Shown here piece by piece: positions 1-6,677 of a stretch of DNA of 11,134 nucleotides. Both the position numbers and the translations under genes were made by a program. The notes under the pieces are model-generated. The model was not told the origin of the DNA and did not search any database. It saw nothing but the letters and a program-made list of their open reading frames with translations. The DNA is taken from NCBI GenBank assembly GCA_005240015.1, contig SBBV01000230.1:1-11134 (forward strand), read 5' to 3'. Within the stretch, counting starts at the first letter, position 1, and every line of letters begins with the position of its first letter. The stretch comes from Candidatus Odyssella thessalonicensis. GTDB lineage: Bacteria; Pseudomonadota; Alphaproteobacteria; Bin65.

Positions 1-2
1 AA

Positions 3-59
3 GCGAAGCTTCGCCGCGCAGCTCGCGCAGCGAGCGTCCGCGCCTTTGGCGCGCCAAAG
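3..59. repeat. Cluster of three short palindromes at the window edge
   Basis: Three self-complementary units follow each other. Bases 3-14 form a perfect 12-base palindrome (GCGAAGCTTCGC). Bases 21-26 and 30-35 pair as GCTCGC/GCGAGC around a 3-base loop. Bases 44-59 form a perfect 16-base palindrome (CTTTGGCGCGCCAAAG). No coding frame with recognisable protein similarity covers them. The dense symmetry suggests a REP-type intergenic element or a terminator for a gene left of the window. The element may continue beyond base 1, so its true extent is unknown. Confidence 0.5.
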
Positions 60-66
60 TTACCTA

Positions 67-91
67 CTTCGTGGCCTTCGTGTCTTCGTGG
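67..91. repeat. TTCGTG triplicate tract (CACGAAG-type intergenic repeat)
   Basis: The hexamer TTCGTG occurs three times, starting at 68, 77 and 85, so the units are 8-9 bases apart. On the minus strand this reads as repeated CACGAAG units. Tracts of this kind are recalled as common dispersed intergenic sequences in many environmental bacteria; that is memory, not a search result. The tract lies next to the palindromes at 3-59 and may belong to the same non-coding block. No gene is seen in bases 1-218. Confidence 0.45.
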
Positions 92-164
92 TTTCGACTT
101 TTTCCGCCAATTCCCCGGCGGCTGTTTTTCTTCACTGGCGGCTCCTCCCTGTGGCGGACACAAC

Positions 165-199
165 AACGCGCCGCGCGAGGGCTGCCCGCGCGGCGCGTT
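165..199 (-). terminator. Hairpin terminator downstream of the small lipoprotein gene
   Basis: Bases 165-177 and 187-199 are perfect reverse complements (13 bp, almost all G/C apart from the outer A/T pairs), with a 9-base loop at 178-186. Read on the minus strand, the stem begins 20 bases after the TAA stop of the lipoprotein gene and is followed by TTGTTGTG, a modest T-rich tail. Stem strength and position fit an intrinsic terminator. The short tail is the weak point, and the symmetric stem could also work for plus-strand transcripts. Confidence 0.65.
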
Positions 200-218
200 C
201 CCGCAGTCTCGGCTCGGC

Positions 219-575
219 TTACTTGGGCACGGTCGCGCCGCGACGCACCATGCGACGCGGCGGAGGCATGGCCTCGGCCAGCACCGTGACGCCGCCATCA
301 GCGCGGATCAGCGTGCGGCCCGGGCAAGCCTGGTTCGGATCGACCACGCCGACGACCCGCACACGCGCGCCGGGAAGCGCGTTGGGCGGCAGCACGCCAG
401 GACGCACCGCGTAGGGCGTGCCGTTTTCGGCGACGATGACGTGGCAGGCACCGGAGATGTCCTGCACAACGCCAATGATTTCGGTCGTCTGCGGCGCCGG
501 TGGGGGCGGCGGTGTTTGCTGGCACGCCGCGACCCCGACCAGGGGTAACAGAAGCAACAGGGCGTATTTCTTCAT
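219..575 (-). CDS. Small proline-rich lipoprotein, function unknown
   Basis: This encodes a 118-residue protein. The start is the ATG at 573-575, chosen because it gives a compact lipoprotein signal (MKKYALLLLL core, then VAAC, with Cys18 as the lipidated residue) and because GGGAG lies 7 bases upstream; the frame stays open further upstream but that part looks non-coding. After Cys18 comes a proline-rich linker (about 21-28), then a compact beta-rich region of about residues 31-100 with alternating hydrophobic segments (EIIGVVQDI, HVIVAE, ARVRVVGVV) that could be an OB-like barrel. Cys44 and Cys84 lie in this region and could form a disulfide. The C-terminus is basic. It resembles small uncharacterised periplasmic lipoproteins, possibly the DUF5818 type, but I do not assign a family. 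It is likely anchored to a membrane facing the periplasm. It is followed by a strong hairpin, which suggests it ends a transcript. Confidence 0.8.
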   Translation of the reverse strand: MKKYALLLLLPLVGVAACQQTPPPPPAPQTTEIIGVVQDISGACHVIVAENGTPYAVRPGVLPPNALPGARVRVVGVVDPNQACPGRTLIRADGGVTVLAEAMPPPRRMVRRGATVPK

Positions 576-607
576 CTCTTGACTCCCAAGCAGAGGTCCA
601 AGGGCGA

Positions 608-630
608 AGCCGCCGCGGGGAACGGCGGCT
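608..630. other. GC-rich 8-bp hairpin between cupin and lipoprotein genes
   Basis: Bases 608-615 (AGCCGCCG) and 623-630 (CGGCGGCT) pair perfectly around a 7-base loop. The hairpin lies 32 bases upstream of the lipoprotein start and 88 bases past the cupin stop, both read on the minus strand. There is no T-run after it, so it is a poor intrinsic terminator. It could be a leader structure, a weak attenuator or chance in GC-rich DNA. The remainder of 576-718 shows nothing that can be named. Confidence 0.25.
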
Positions 631-718
631 GCGGGCCGCGCCGGAACCAACGGCTCCGGTGCCGGGTGCGCATAAGACGAAAGGGCTCGCCAAGGGTTCC
701 AACCGCTTGTGCAGGTAC

Positions 719-1258
719 CTAGCCGCTTTCGGCCGTAAGGGTTGCAATTCGCTGGGCAAAATGGGGGTAGGCGGCGGCGAGCGGGGCGCGCTGGCCGCCC
801 TCGTAGTCCGCATAATCAAAGCCCGGGGCCACGGTGCACCCAAGCAGCGCATAGCGCCCGCCCGGCACCAGCCGGGCGCCCTGCCACACCCCGCGCGGCA
901 CCACGGTTTGGGGACGCATCCCGGCCAACAAATTGTTGCCGATTGTTACGATCTCGCCCCGCCCGTCGGGGTGGAGCCGGAGCTGCTCGACCGGGTCGCC
1001 GGCATAGAAGTGGAAGACCTCGTCGCTGGCCAGCCGGTGCAGTGCGGAAAAGGTCGTCGGCGTCAAAAGATAGTAAATGGCCGTGGAGACTGCGCGCACC
1101 CCATGGTAGCGCGCGCCCGGCGCGGCCAGGCTCTCAGCCGCGCGGTAAGTCTCGCGGAAGTAGCCGCCCTCCTTGGGATGCGGGACGAGGCCGAGCGCCT
1201 CGATTATGGCCGCCGCCTCGCCCGACGGCGCCGCCGGGTTTTCTACTGCCGATTTCAC
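719..1258 (-). CDS. DUF985 / cupin_5 family protein
   Basis: This encodes a 179-residue single-domain cupin of the DUF985 (cupin_5) family, the family of yeast YML079w, whose function is not established. Family landmarks are visible in order: HPKEGGYFRETYR (27-39), TAIYYLL (59-65), FSALHRLASDEVFHFYAGDP (70-89), LRLHPDG (93-99), VPRGVWQGARL (120-130) and GCTVAPGFDYADYE (140-153). His74, Glu80 and His83 sit in the usual cupin pocket region and are candidate ligand or metal residues. Length matches the family. The start is the GTG at 1256-1258: a perfect GGAGG lies 7 bases upstream, whereas the longer frame to 1285 would need a TTG without a good ribosome site and would place that GGAGG inside the gene. 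It diverges from the alpha-2-macroglobulin gene, with 164 bases between them. Substrate unknown; small-molecule or sugar-nucleotide binding is only a fold-level guess. Confidence 0.9.
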   Translation of the reverse strand: MKSAVENPAAPSGEAAAIIEALGLVPHPKEGGYFRETYRAAESLAAPGARYHGVRAVSTAIYYLLTPTTFSALHRLASDEVFHFYAGDPVEQLRLHPDGRGEIVTIGNNLLAGMRPQTVVPRGVWQGARLVPGGRYALLGCTVAPGFDYADYEGGQRAPLAAAYPHFAQRIATLTAESG

Positions 1259-1265
1259 CGCTTTG

Positions 1266-1270
1266 CCTCC
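1266..1270 (-). promoter_or_regulatory. Ribosome binding site deciding the cupin GTG start
   Basis: On the minus strand this reads GGAGG, spaced 7 bases from the GTG at 1256-1258. It is the strongest Shine-Dalgarno match near this gene and supports the 179-residue product over the 188-residue version starting at TTG. Confidence 0.75.
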
Positions 1271-1409
1271 GACTCTGCCGTACAAACGACATAGTGTTGC
1301 GCGATAGGCGCGAGCAGCGGGAAACTAGCGTATATCTCTCGACGCGGCGCATGCCGCCGCGGATAAGAATAACGAGGGGTTCGGCGACTGGGGTGCCGGA
1401 CCGAAAGCT

Positions 1410-1414
1410 GAGGA
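1410..1414 (+). promoter_or_regulatory. Ribosome binding site of the macroglobulin gene
   Basis: GAGGA at 1410-1414 lies 8 bases before the ATG at 1423. The reading frame is open for several hundred bases upstream, so this site, with the signal peptide that begins at the same ATG, decides the start. Confidence 0.7.
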
Positions 1415-1422
1415 ATCCGACG

Positions 1423-4400
1423 ATGACGCTGCTCGCGCGTGTCTTCCTGCCCGCCCTCCTCCTCGCCTTCTCCCTCCTCTCCCTCGCACCGCCCGCGGCT
1501 GGCCAGGCTTACGACACGCCGACCATGGCGACGGCGGTCCAGCGGCTCGAGCACGACATCCGCACGCGCCACCTGCGGCCCAACGAGCGGCCGCAACCGC
1601 AACTGGCGCAGCAGGCCACGACCGTGGCGCTCGGGCTCGTGCGCGAGCGGAAATTCGCCGAGGCGGTGCCGCTGCTCGAGCGCGCGATCGCCCATGGCGG
1701 CGGCAGCTTTGCGGTGTGGATTGCCTATTCCAACGCGCTTGGCGCGCAGCGCACCGCCAACCACCGCCGCGCGCTCGAGGCCGCGCACGTCGCCTGGAAG
1801 CGAGCCACGACGAGCAAGGAAAGCGCGCTTGCGCTCTACTACATCGGCTATTGGCACGAGATCATGCGCGAGCCCGAAGAGGGCATCGCCGCCTACGAAG
1901 ACTCGCTGAAGCTCGACAACAACCCGACCGTGCGCAACCGCCTCACCGCGATGGTGATGCAGTATCGCCATCAGGTGATGAGCACGCGCGCCGATGTCGA
2001 CAGCGAGCGGCCGCGCCTCTGCCTCACCTTCTCCAAGGCGTTGCCCGAGCAGGATCCGGGCCTGTTCGCGCGCTACGTGACCGTCGAGCCCGCGATCCAG
2101 GCCGCGTTCGACGCCAAGGAGCGCACGCTCTGCATCTCCGGCGTCACCTTCAGCCAAAGCTACAAGGTGACGATCCGCCAGGGCCTGCCGTCGACCGGTG
2201 CGCTGATCGTGCCGCAGACCGCGAGCTACGTGATCGCGGTGCCCGACCGGCCGGTGACGCTCGCGTTCCGCAACAAGGCCTACATCCTGCCCAAGGCCAG
2301 CCGCCAGGGCATCCCGCTCTCGACCGTCAACGTCGAGCGCGCCGAGATCCGCGTGCTGCGCATCAACGACCGCAACCTCATCACCGAGATCACCGGCGAG
2401 CGCATCCGCGAGCTGCTCTACGAGCACCACGCGCGCCGCATCGAGGAGAACCAGGGCGAGCTGGTGTGGACCGGCCGCATGCGCATCCAGGCCGAGCGCA
2501 ACAAGGAGGCGGTGACCGCGATCCCGTTCGCCGAGGTGGTGAAGACGCCAAAGCCCGGCATCTACGTGGTGCTCGCGCGCTCGGTCGGCAAGAAATCCGG
2601 CGAGGAGGAAGGCGACGACTACTCGGAATGGGCGACGCAGTGGGTGATCGTCACCGATCTCGGCATCAGCACCTATAGCGGCGAGGGCGGCCTCGCCGTC
2701 TTCGTGCGCTCCTACGAGAACGCGCAGCCGCGCGCCGGCGTCGAGGTGCGCCTCGTCGCGCGCAACAACGAGGTGCTCGGCACGGCGCAAACCGACGCCA
2801 CCGGACGCGCCAATTTCGCGCCCGGCCTGCTGCGCGGCCAGGGCGGCAACCGCGCCGCGGCGCTCATGCTGAGCACCGCCGACGGCGAGTTCGCGTTCAT
2901 CGACCTGGTCCGCGCGGCGTTCGACTTGACCGACCGCGGCGTGGGCGGGCGCGAGGCGCCGGCCGGAGCCGATGCGTTCGTCTATGCCGAGCGCGGCGTC
3001 TACCGCCCGGGCGAGACCGTCCACGTCTCGGCGCTGCTGCGCGACATCAACGCGCGCGCGATGGGCGACACGCCGCTCGTGCTGCGCCTCATCCGCCCCG
3101 ACGGCGTCGAGTCTCAGCGCTTCACGCTCAAGCCGCAGGGCGCCGGCGGCTACACCGTCTCGATCCCGATCGCGAAATCGGCGCCGACCGGCAGCTGGCG
3201 CATCGCTGCCCATATCGACCCCAAGGGTCCCGCGGTCGGCAGCACCGGCTTCAAGCTCGAGGATTTCGTGCCCGAGCGGCTCGAGATGACGCTCGCGGCC
3301 GAGCCCAAGATCCTGGCGCCGGACAAGCCGATCAGGATCAGCGTGGTCGGCCGCTTCCTCTATGGCGCGCCGGCCGCCGATCTGCCGGTCGACGGCGAGG
3401 CCACGATCCGGCTCGATGCGACGCCGTTCACCGGCTACGCCGGCTATTTCTTCGGCCGCATGGACGAGCGCTTCGACGCCAAGCGCAAGGAGATCAGCTC
3501 GACCACCACCGACGCCAAGGGCGAAGCCGCGCTCGACGTGAAGCTCGCCGAGAAGCTCGACGCGACGCGCCCGCTCGCGGCCGATATCCGCGTGACGCTC
3601 AACGAGGAGGGCGGCCGCGCCATCGAGCGGCGCCTCGCGGTGCCGATCGCGCACCGCCCGCTCTATCTCGGGCTCAAGCTCGAGAGCGAGGACGGCACGG
3701 TCGCCGAAGGCCGCCCGGCCAAGTTCCTGGCCGTGGCGCTCGACCGCGAAGGCACCCGCAAGGCCGCGGGCAAGCTCAAATGGGAGCTCGTGCGCGAGGT
3801 CTTCGAGTATCAGTGGTACAACCAGGACGGCCGCTGGAACTATCGCGGCGTGCGCCGCGACGAGCCGGTGCGCAAGGGCGAGTTCGACATCGCCGCCGAC
3901 CAGCCGGCCGAGCTTTCGTTCACCAACCCCAACGGCCGCTACCGCCTCGACATCGTCGACGGCGCCACCGGCGCCGCCGCCAGCTACCGCTACTCGGTCG
4001 GCTGGGTGTTCAGCGGCGACGCCGAGGAGGTGCCGGACAAGCTGCAGGTGCGCCTCGACAAGCCCGCCTACAAGGCCGGCGAAAGCGCCAAGCTCAGCAT
4101 CCGCGCGCCGTTCAGCGGCGTCGTGCACATCGTCGTCGCCTCCGACCGCGTGCTGATGAGCCGCCACGAAGCCGTGACCGAGAGCGGCAAGGTGATCGAC
4201 ATCGCCGTCGAGGAGAGCTGGGGCACCGGCGTCTACGTGCTCGCCACCGCCTACCGGCCGAACGGCAAGGCCGAGCGGCTCGGGCCCTCGCGCGCGATCG
4301 GCGTCGCCTATCTCGAGCGCGACACCGCCGATCGGGTGCTGAGCGTGAAGCTCGTAGCACCCGAGGTGATGACGCCGCGCAGGAAGCTCGACGTGAAGGT

Positions 4401-6669
4401 GGCCGTGGACGGAGCGCGCGGCGAGCCCGTGTATCTCACGCTCGCCGCGGTCGACGAAGGCGTCCTCGCGCTCACCGGCTACAAGACGCCGGCGCCGGAC
4501 GCGCATTACTACGGCAAGCGCAAGCTGGCACTCGAGCTGCGCGACGATTACGGGCGCCTCATCGACGCCTATGCCGGCCGCTTGGGCGAGATCCGCCAGG
4601 GCGGCGACGCCGCGCGGCATCTCGGCGGGCTCGATGTGAGCACAATCCAGGTCGTCTCGCTCTATTCCGGCATCTTGCGCACCGACGAGAAGGGCGAAAC
4701 CACGGTTTCGCTCGACGTCCCCGACTTCAACGGCCGCCTGCGCGTGATGGCGGTGGCCTGGAGCGCGAGCAAGCTCGGGAAGGCCGAGCAGAACGTGACC
4801 ATGCGCGACCCGGTGGTGAGCACGGTGACCTTGCCGCGCTTCCTGGCACCGGACGACCGCGGCCGCGTCACCGTCGTGATCCACAATGTCGACGGGCCGG
4901 TGGGCGCCTATCGCGTGCGCCTCTCGACCGGCGGCGACGGCGCCGCCGGCGTCTCCGGCCCCGCCGAGCAGACCTTCCAGCTCGCCAAGGATCAGCGTCA
5001 GCGCATGGCGTTCACCTTGGCCGGGCTCCGCCCCGGCACCGCCTCGGTGCGCTTGGAGATCAATGGCCCGGCAGACTTCGCGCTGACGCGCAACTGGGAC
5101 ATCGCGGTGAGGCCCGCGCAGACCAACGTCGCGCGCTTCCTGCTGAGCCAGCTCGACAAGCGCGAGGCGGTGACGTTCGGCCAGAAGGAGCTCGGCGAGT
5201 TCCTGCCCGGCACCGCTTCGCTCTACCTGACCGTCGGCACCACGCCCGATCTCGGCGTCGCGGATCTCCTCGCCTCGCTCGACCGCTATCCCTATGGCTG
5301 CGCCGAGCAGGTGACGAGCCGTGCGTTGCCGCTGCTCTATCTCGCGGAGGTGGCGCAGGCGATCGGCATCGCCAAGGACGAGCCGACCTTGCGCGACCGC
5401 GTGCAGCAGGCGATCTACCGCGTGCTGGCGATGCAGGCGCGCGACGGCGGCTTCGGCATGTGGAGCTCGTTCGACGAGAGCGGCGGCTGGCTCACCGCGT
5501 TCATCATGGACTTCCTGACGCAAGCGCGGGCCAAGGGCTACGTCGTGCCCGACATCGGCTTCGAGCAGGGGATGAAGAAGCTCGAGGCGATGACGCGCGA
5601 CCTCTCCTACGACCGCCCGGCGCTGCCGGTCTTGACCTACGCCCACTACGTGCTGGCGGCGAATCGCAAGGGCGACGTGGCCTCGCTGCGCTATCTGCAC
5701 GACACGCAGCTCAAGGAGCTTCCGACCTCGCTCGCCAAGGCGCAGCTGGCGGCGGCCCTCGCCCTCATGGGCGACGGCGCGCGCGCCAAGGCGGCGTTCG
5801 ACGCGGCGCGCGCGCATGACGGAAGGCCCGTGCCCGAGGACCGCTACTGGCGGCCGGCGGTGCACGACTACGGCTCGATCCTGCGCGACCAGGCCGGCAT
5901 CCTGGCGCTCGCCAGCACCGCGCAGCCGCGCGGCGCCGAGCTCGACCAGGTGCTCTACGCGGTCCGGCTCGGGCGGCGCCAGAAGACCTACCTGAGCACG
6001 CAGGAGCAGGCCTGGCTCCTGCTCGCCGCGCACAGCCTCGCCTCGCCCGGCGCCGAGTGGAAGGCGAACATCGGCGGACGGAGCCTCGGCGCCGTCGGCA
6101 AGCCGTTCGCCGGCCGCTTCGGCCATCAGGCGCTCGGCCAGCGCTTCGAGATCATCAACGAAGGCAACGACAAGATCTGGGTCGGCGCCACGCTCACCGG
6201 CATTCCGGCCAAGGATCAGCCGGCCGACAAGCAGGGCTTCGAGATCACGCGCGCGTTCTACACCCTGAAGGGCGAGCGGGTTGACCTCGACAAGGTGCGC
6301 CAGAGCGACGTGCTCGTCGCCGTGATCAAGGTGAGCGCCTCGGGCTCGCAGCCGCATCAGGCGCTCGTCGTCGATCTCCTGCCCGCGGGCTTCGAGATCG
6401 AGAATCCGCGCCTCGACCGCCGCGATCCCGAGCAGATGAAGTGGCTGCCCGAGCTGGCGCGGCCGCGCGCCACCGAGCCGCGCGACGACCGCTTCGTCGC
6501 CGCGGTCGACGTCTGGAGCGGCAAGCGCGACTTCTACCTCGCCTATGTCGTGCGCGCGGTGACGCCGGGCACGTTCCGGCTGCCGGCGGCGTTCGTCGAG
6601 GACATGTACGCGCCGGCACTCTACGGCCGCGACGCCATGGGCAAGGTGACGATCCTGCCGCGGCAGTAG
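1423..6669 (+). CDS. Bacterial alpha-2-macroglobulin with thioester (YfhM-like)
   Basis: This encodes a 1748-residue periplasmic protease-trap protein of the bacterial alpha-2-macroglobulin family, related to Escherichia coli YfhM/ECAM. Residues 1-29 form a signal peptide with type I cleavage likely after Ala29 or Ala26; no lipobox Cys is present. Residues about 66-98 and 133-165 look like TPR units. An MG2-type strand pattern (YAERGVYRPGETVH) lies at 521-534. The bait-region/MG block is about 873-1018 and ends with AVDEGVLALTGYKTP. The A2M core is about 1073-1165 (SGILRTDEKG, VPDFNGRLRVMAVAW). The thioester domain carries PYGCAEQ, with Cys1293 and Gln1296 as the bond-forming residues, then DGGFGMW at 1341-1347. 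A C-terminal receptor-like domain ends the protein. Only three cysteines occur: 200, 237 and 1293; the first two could pair as a disulfide. Proteolysis of the bait is expected to expose the thioester and trap the protease covalently (family knowledge). It sits directly before pbpC, its usual partner. Strong assignment; bait specificity cannot be read. Confidence 0.95.
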   Translation: MTLLARVFLPALLLAFSLLSLAPPAAGQAYDTPTMATAVQRLEHDIRTRHLRPNERPQPQLAQQATTVALGLVRERKFAEAVPLLERAIAHGGGSFAVWIAYSNALGAQRTANHRRALEAAHVAWKRATTSKESALALYYIGYWHEIMREPEEGIAAYEDSLKLDNNPTVRNRLTAMVMQYRHQVMSTRADVDSERPRLCLTFSKALPEQDPGLFARYVTVEPAIQAAFDAKERTLCISGVTFSQSYKVTIRQGLPSTGALIVPQTASYVIAVPDRPVTLAFRNKAYILPKASRQGIPLSTVNVERAEIRVLRINDRNLITEITGERIRELLYEHHARRIEENQGELVWTGRMRIQAERNKEAVTAIPFAEVVKTPKPGIYVVLARSVGKKSGEEEGDDYSEWATQWVIVTDLGISTYSGEGGLAVFVRSYENAQPRAGVEVRLVARNNEVLGTAQTDATGRANFAPGLLRGQGGNRAAALMLSTADGEFAFIDLVRAAFDLTDRGVGGREAPAGADAFVYAERGVYRPGETVHVSALLRDINARAMGDTPLVLRLIRPDGVESQRFTLKPQGAGGYTVSIPIAKSAPTGSWRIAAHIDPKGPAVGSTGFKLEDFVPERLEMTLAAEPKILAPDKPIRISVVGRFLYGAPAADLPVDGEATIRLDATPFTGYAGYFFGRMDERFDAKRKEISSTTTDAKGEAALDVKLAEKLDATRPLAADIRVTLNEEGGRAIERRLAVPIAHRPLYLGLKLESEDGTVAEGRPAKFLAVALDREGTRKAAGKLKWELVREVFEYQWYNQDGRWNYRGVRRDEPVRKGEFDIAADQPAELSFTNPNGRYRLDIVDGATGAAASYRYSVGWVFSGDAEEVPDKLQVRLDKPAYKAGESAKLSIRAPFSGVVHIVVASDRVLMSRHEAVTESGKVIDIAVEESWGTGVYVLATAYRPNGKAERLGPSRAIGVAYLERDTADRVLSVKLVAPEVMTPRRKLDVKVAVDGARGEPVYLTLAAVDEGVLALTGYKTPAPDAHYYGKRKLALELRDDYGRLIDAYAGRLGEIRQGGDAARHLGGLDVSTIQVVSLYSGILRTDEKGETTVSLDVPDFNGRLRVMAVAWSASKLGKAEQNVTMRDPVVSTVTLPRFLAPDDRGRVTVVIHNVDGPVGAYRVRLSTGGDGAAGVSGPAEQTFQLAKDQRQRMAFTLAGLRPGTASVRLEINGPADFALTRNWDIAVRPAQTNVARFLLSQLDKREAVTFGQKELGEFLPGTASLYLTVGTTPDLGVADLLASLDRYPYGCAEQVTSRALPLLYLAEVAQAIGIAKDEPTLRDRVQQAIYRVLAMQARDGGFGMWSSFDESGGWLTAFIMDFLTQARAKGYVVPDIGFEQGMKKLEAMTRDLSYDRPALPVLTYAHYVLAANRKGDVASLRYLHDTQLKELPTSLAKAQLAAALALMGDGARAKAAFDAARAHDGRPVPEDRYWRPAVHDYGSILRDQAGILALASTAQPRGAELDQVLYAVRLGRRQKTYLSTQEQAWLLLAAHSLASPGAEWKANIGGRSLGAVGKPFAGRFGHQALGQRFEIINEGNDKIWVGATLTGIPAKDQPADKQGFEITRAFYTLKGERVDLDKVRQSDVLVAVIKVSASGSQPHQALVVDLLPAGFEIENPRLDRRDPEQMKWLPELARPRATEPRDDRFVAAVDVWSGKRDFYLAYVVRAVTPGTFRLPAAFVEDMYAPALYGRDAMGKVTILPRQ

Positions 6670-6677
6670 CGCCGGCG

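Larger units (their letters stand above)
1259..1422. promoter_or_regulatory. Divergent promoter region of cupin and macroglobulin genes
   Basis: These 164 bases must contain the promoters of both divergent genes unless transcripts start further inside. They are less GC-rich than the flanking genes, with AT-rich patches at about 1321-1336 (including TATATC at 1331-1336) and 1361-1373 (GATAAGAATAAC), either of which could hold a plus-strand -10 element. I could not match a convincing -35 at the right spacing, so no specific promoter is called. A small GCGGC/GCCGC dyad sits at 1344-1357. Confidence 0.4.

Noticed and set aside
742..1422. Upstream extension of the macroglobulin reading frame by 227 codons
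   Set aside because: It would overlap the well-supported cupin gene, is Arg/Pro-rich low-complexity sequence, and places the signal peptide in the middle of the protein.
3780..5819. A 679-codon plus-strand open frame inside the macroglobulin gene
   Set aside because: It is a frame-shifted, arginine-rich shadow of the macroglobulin; no motif supports it.
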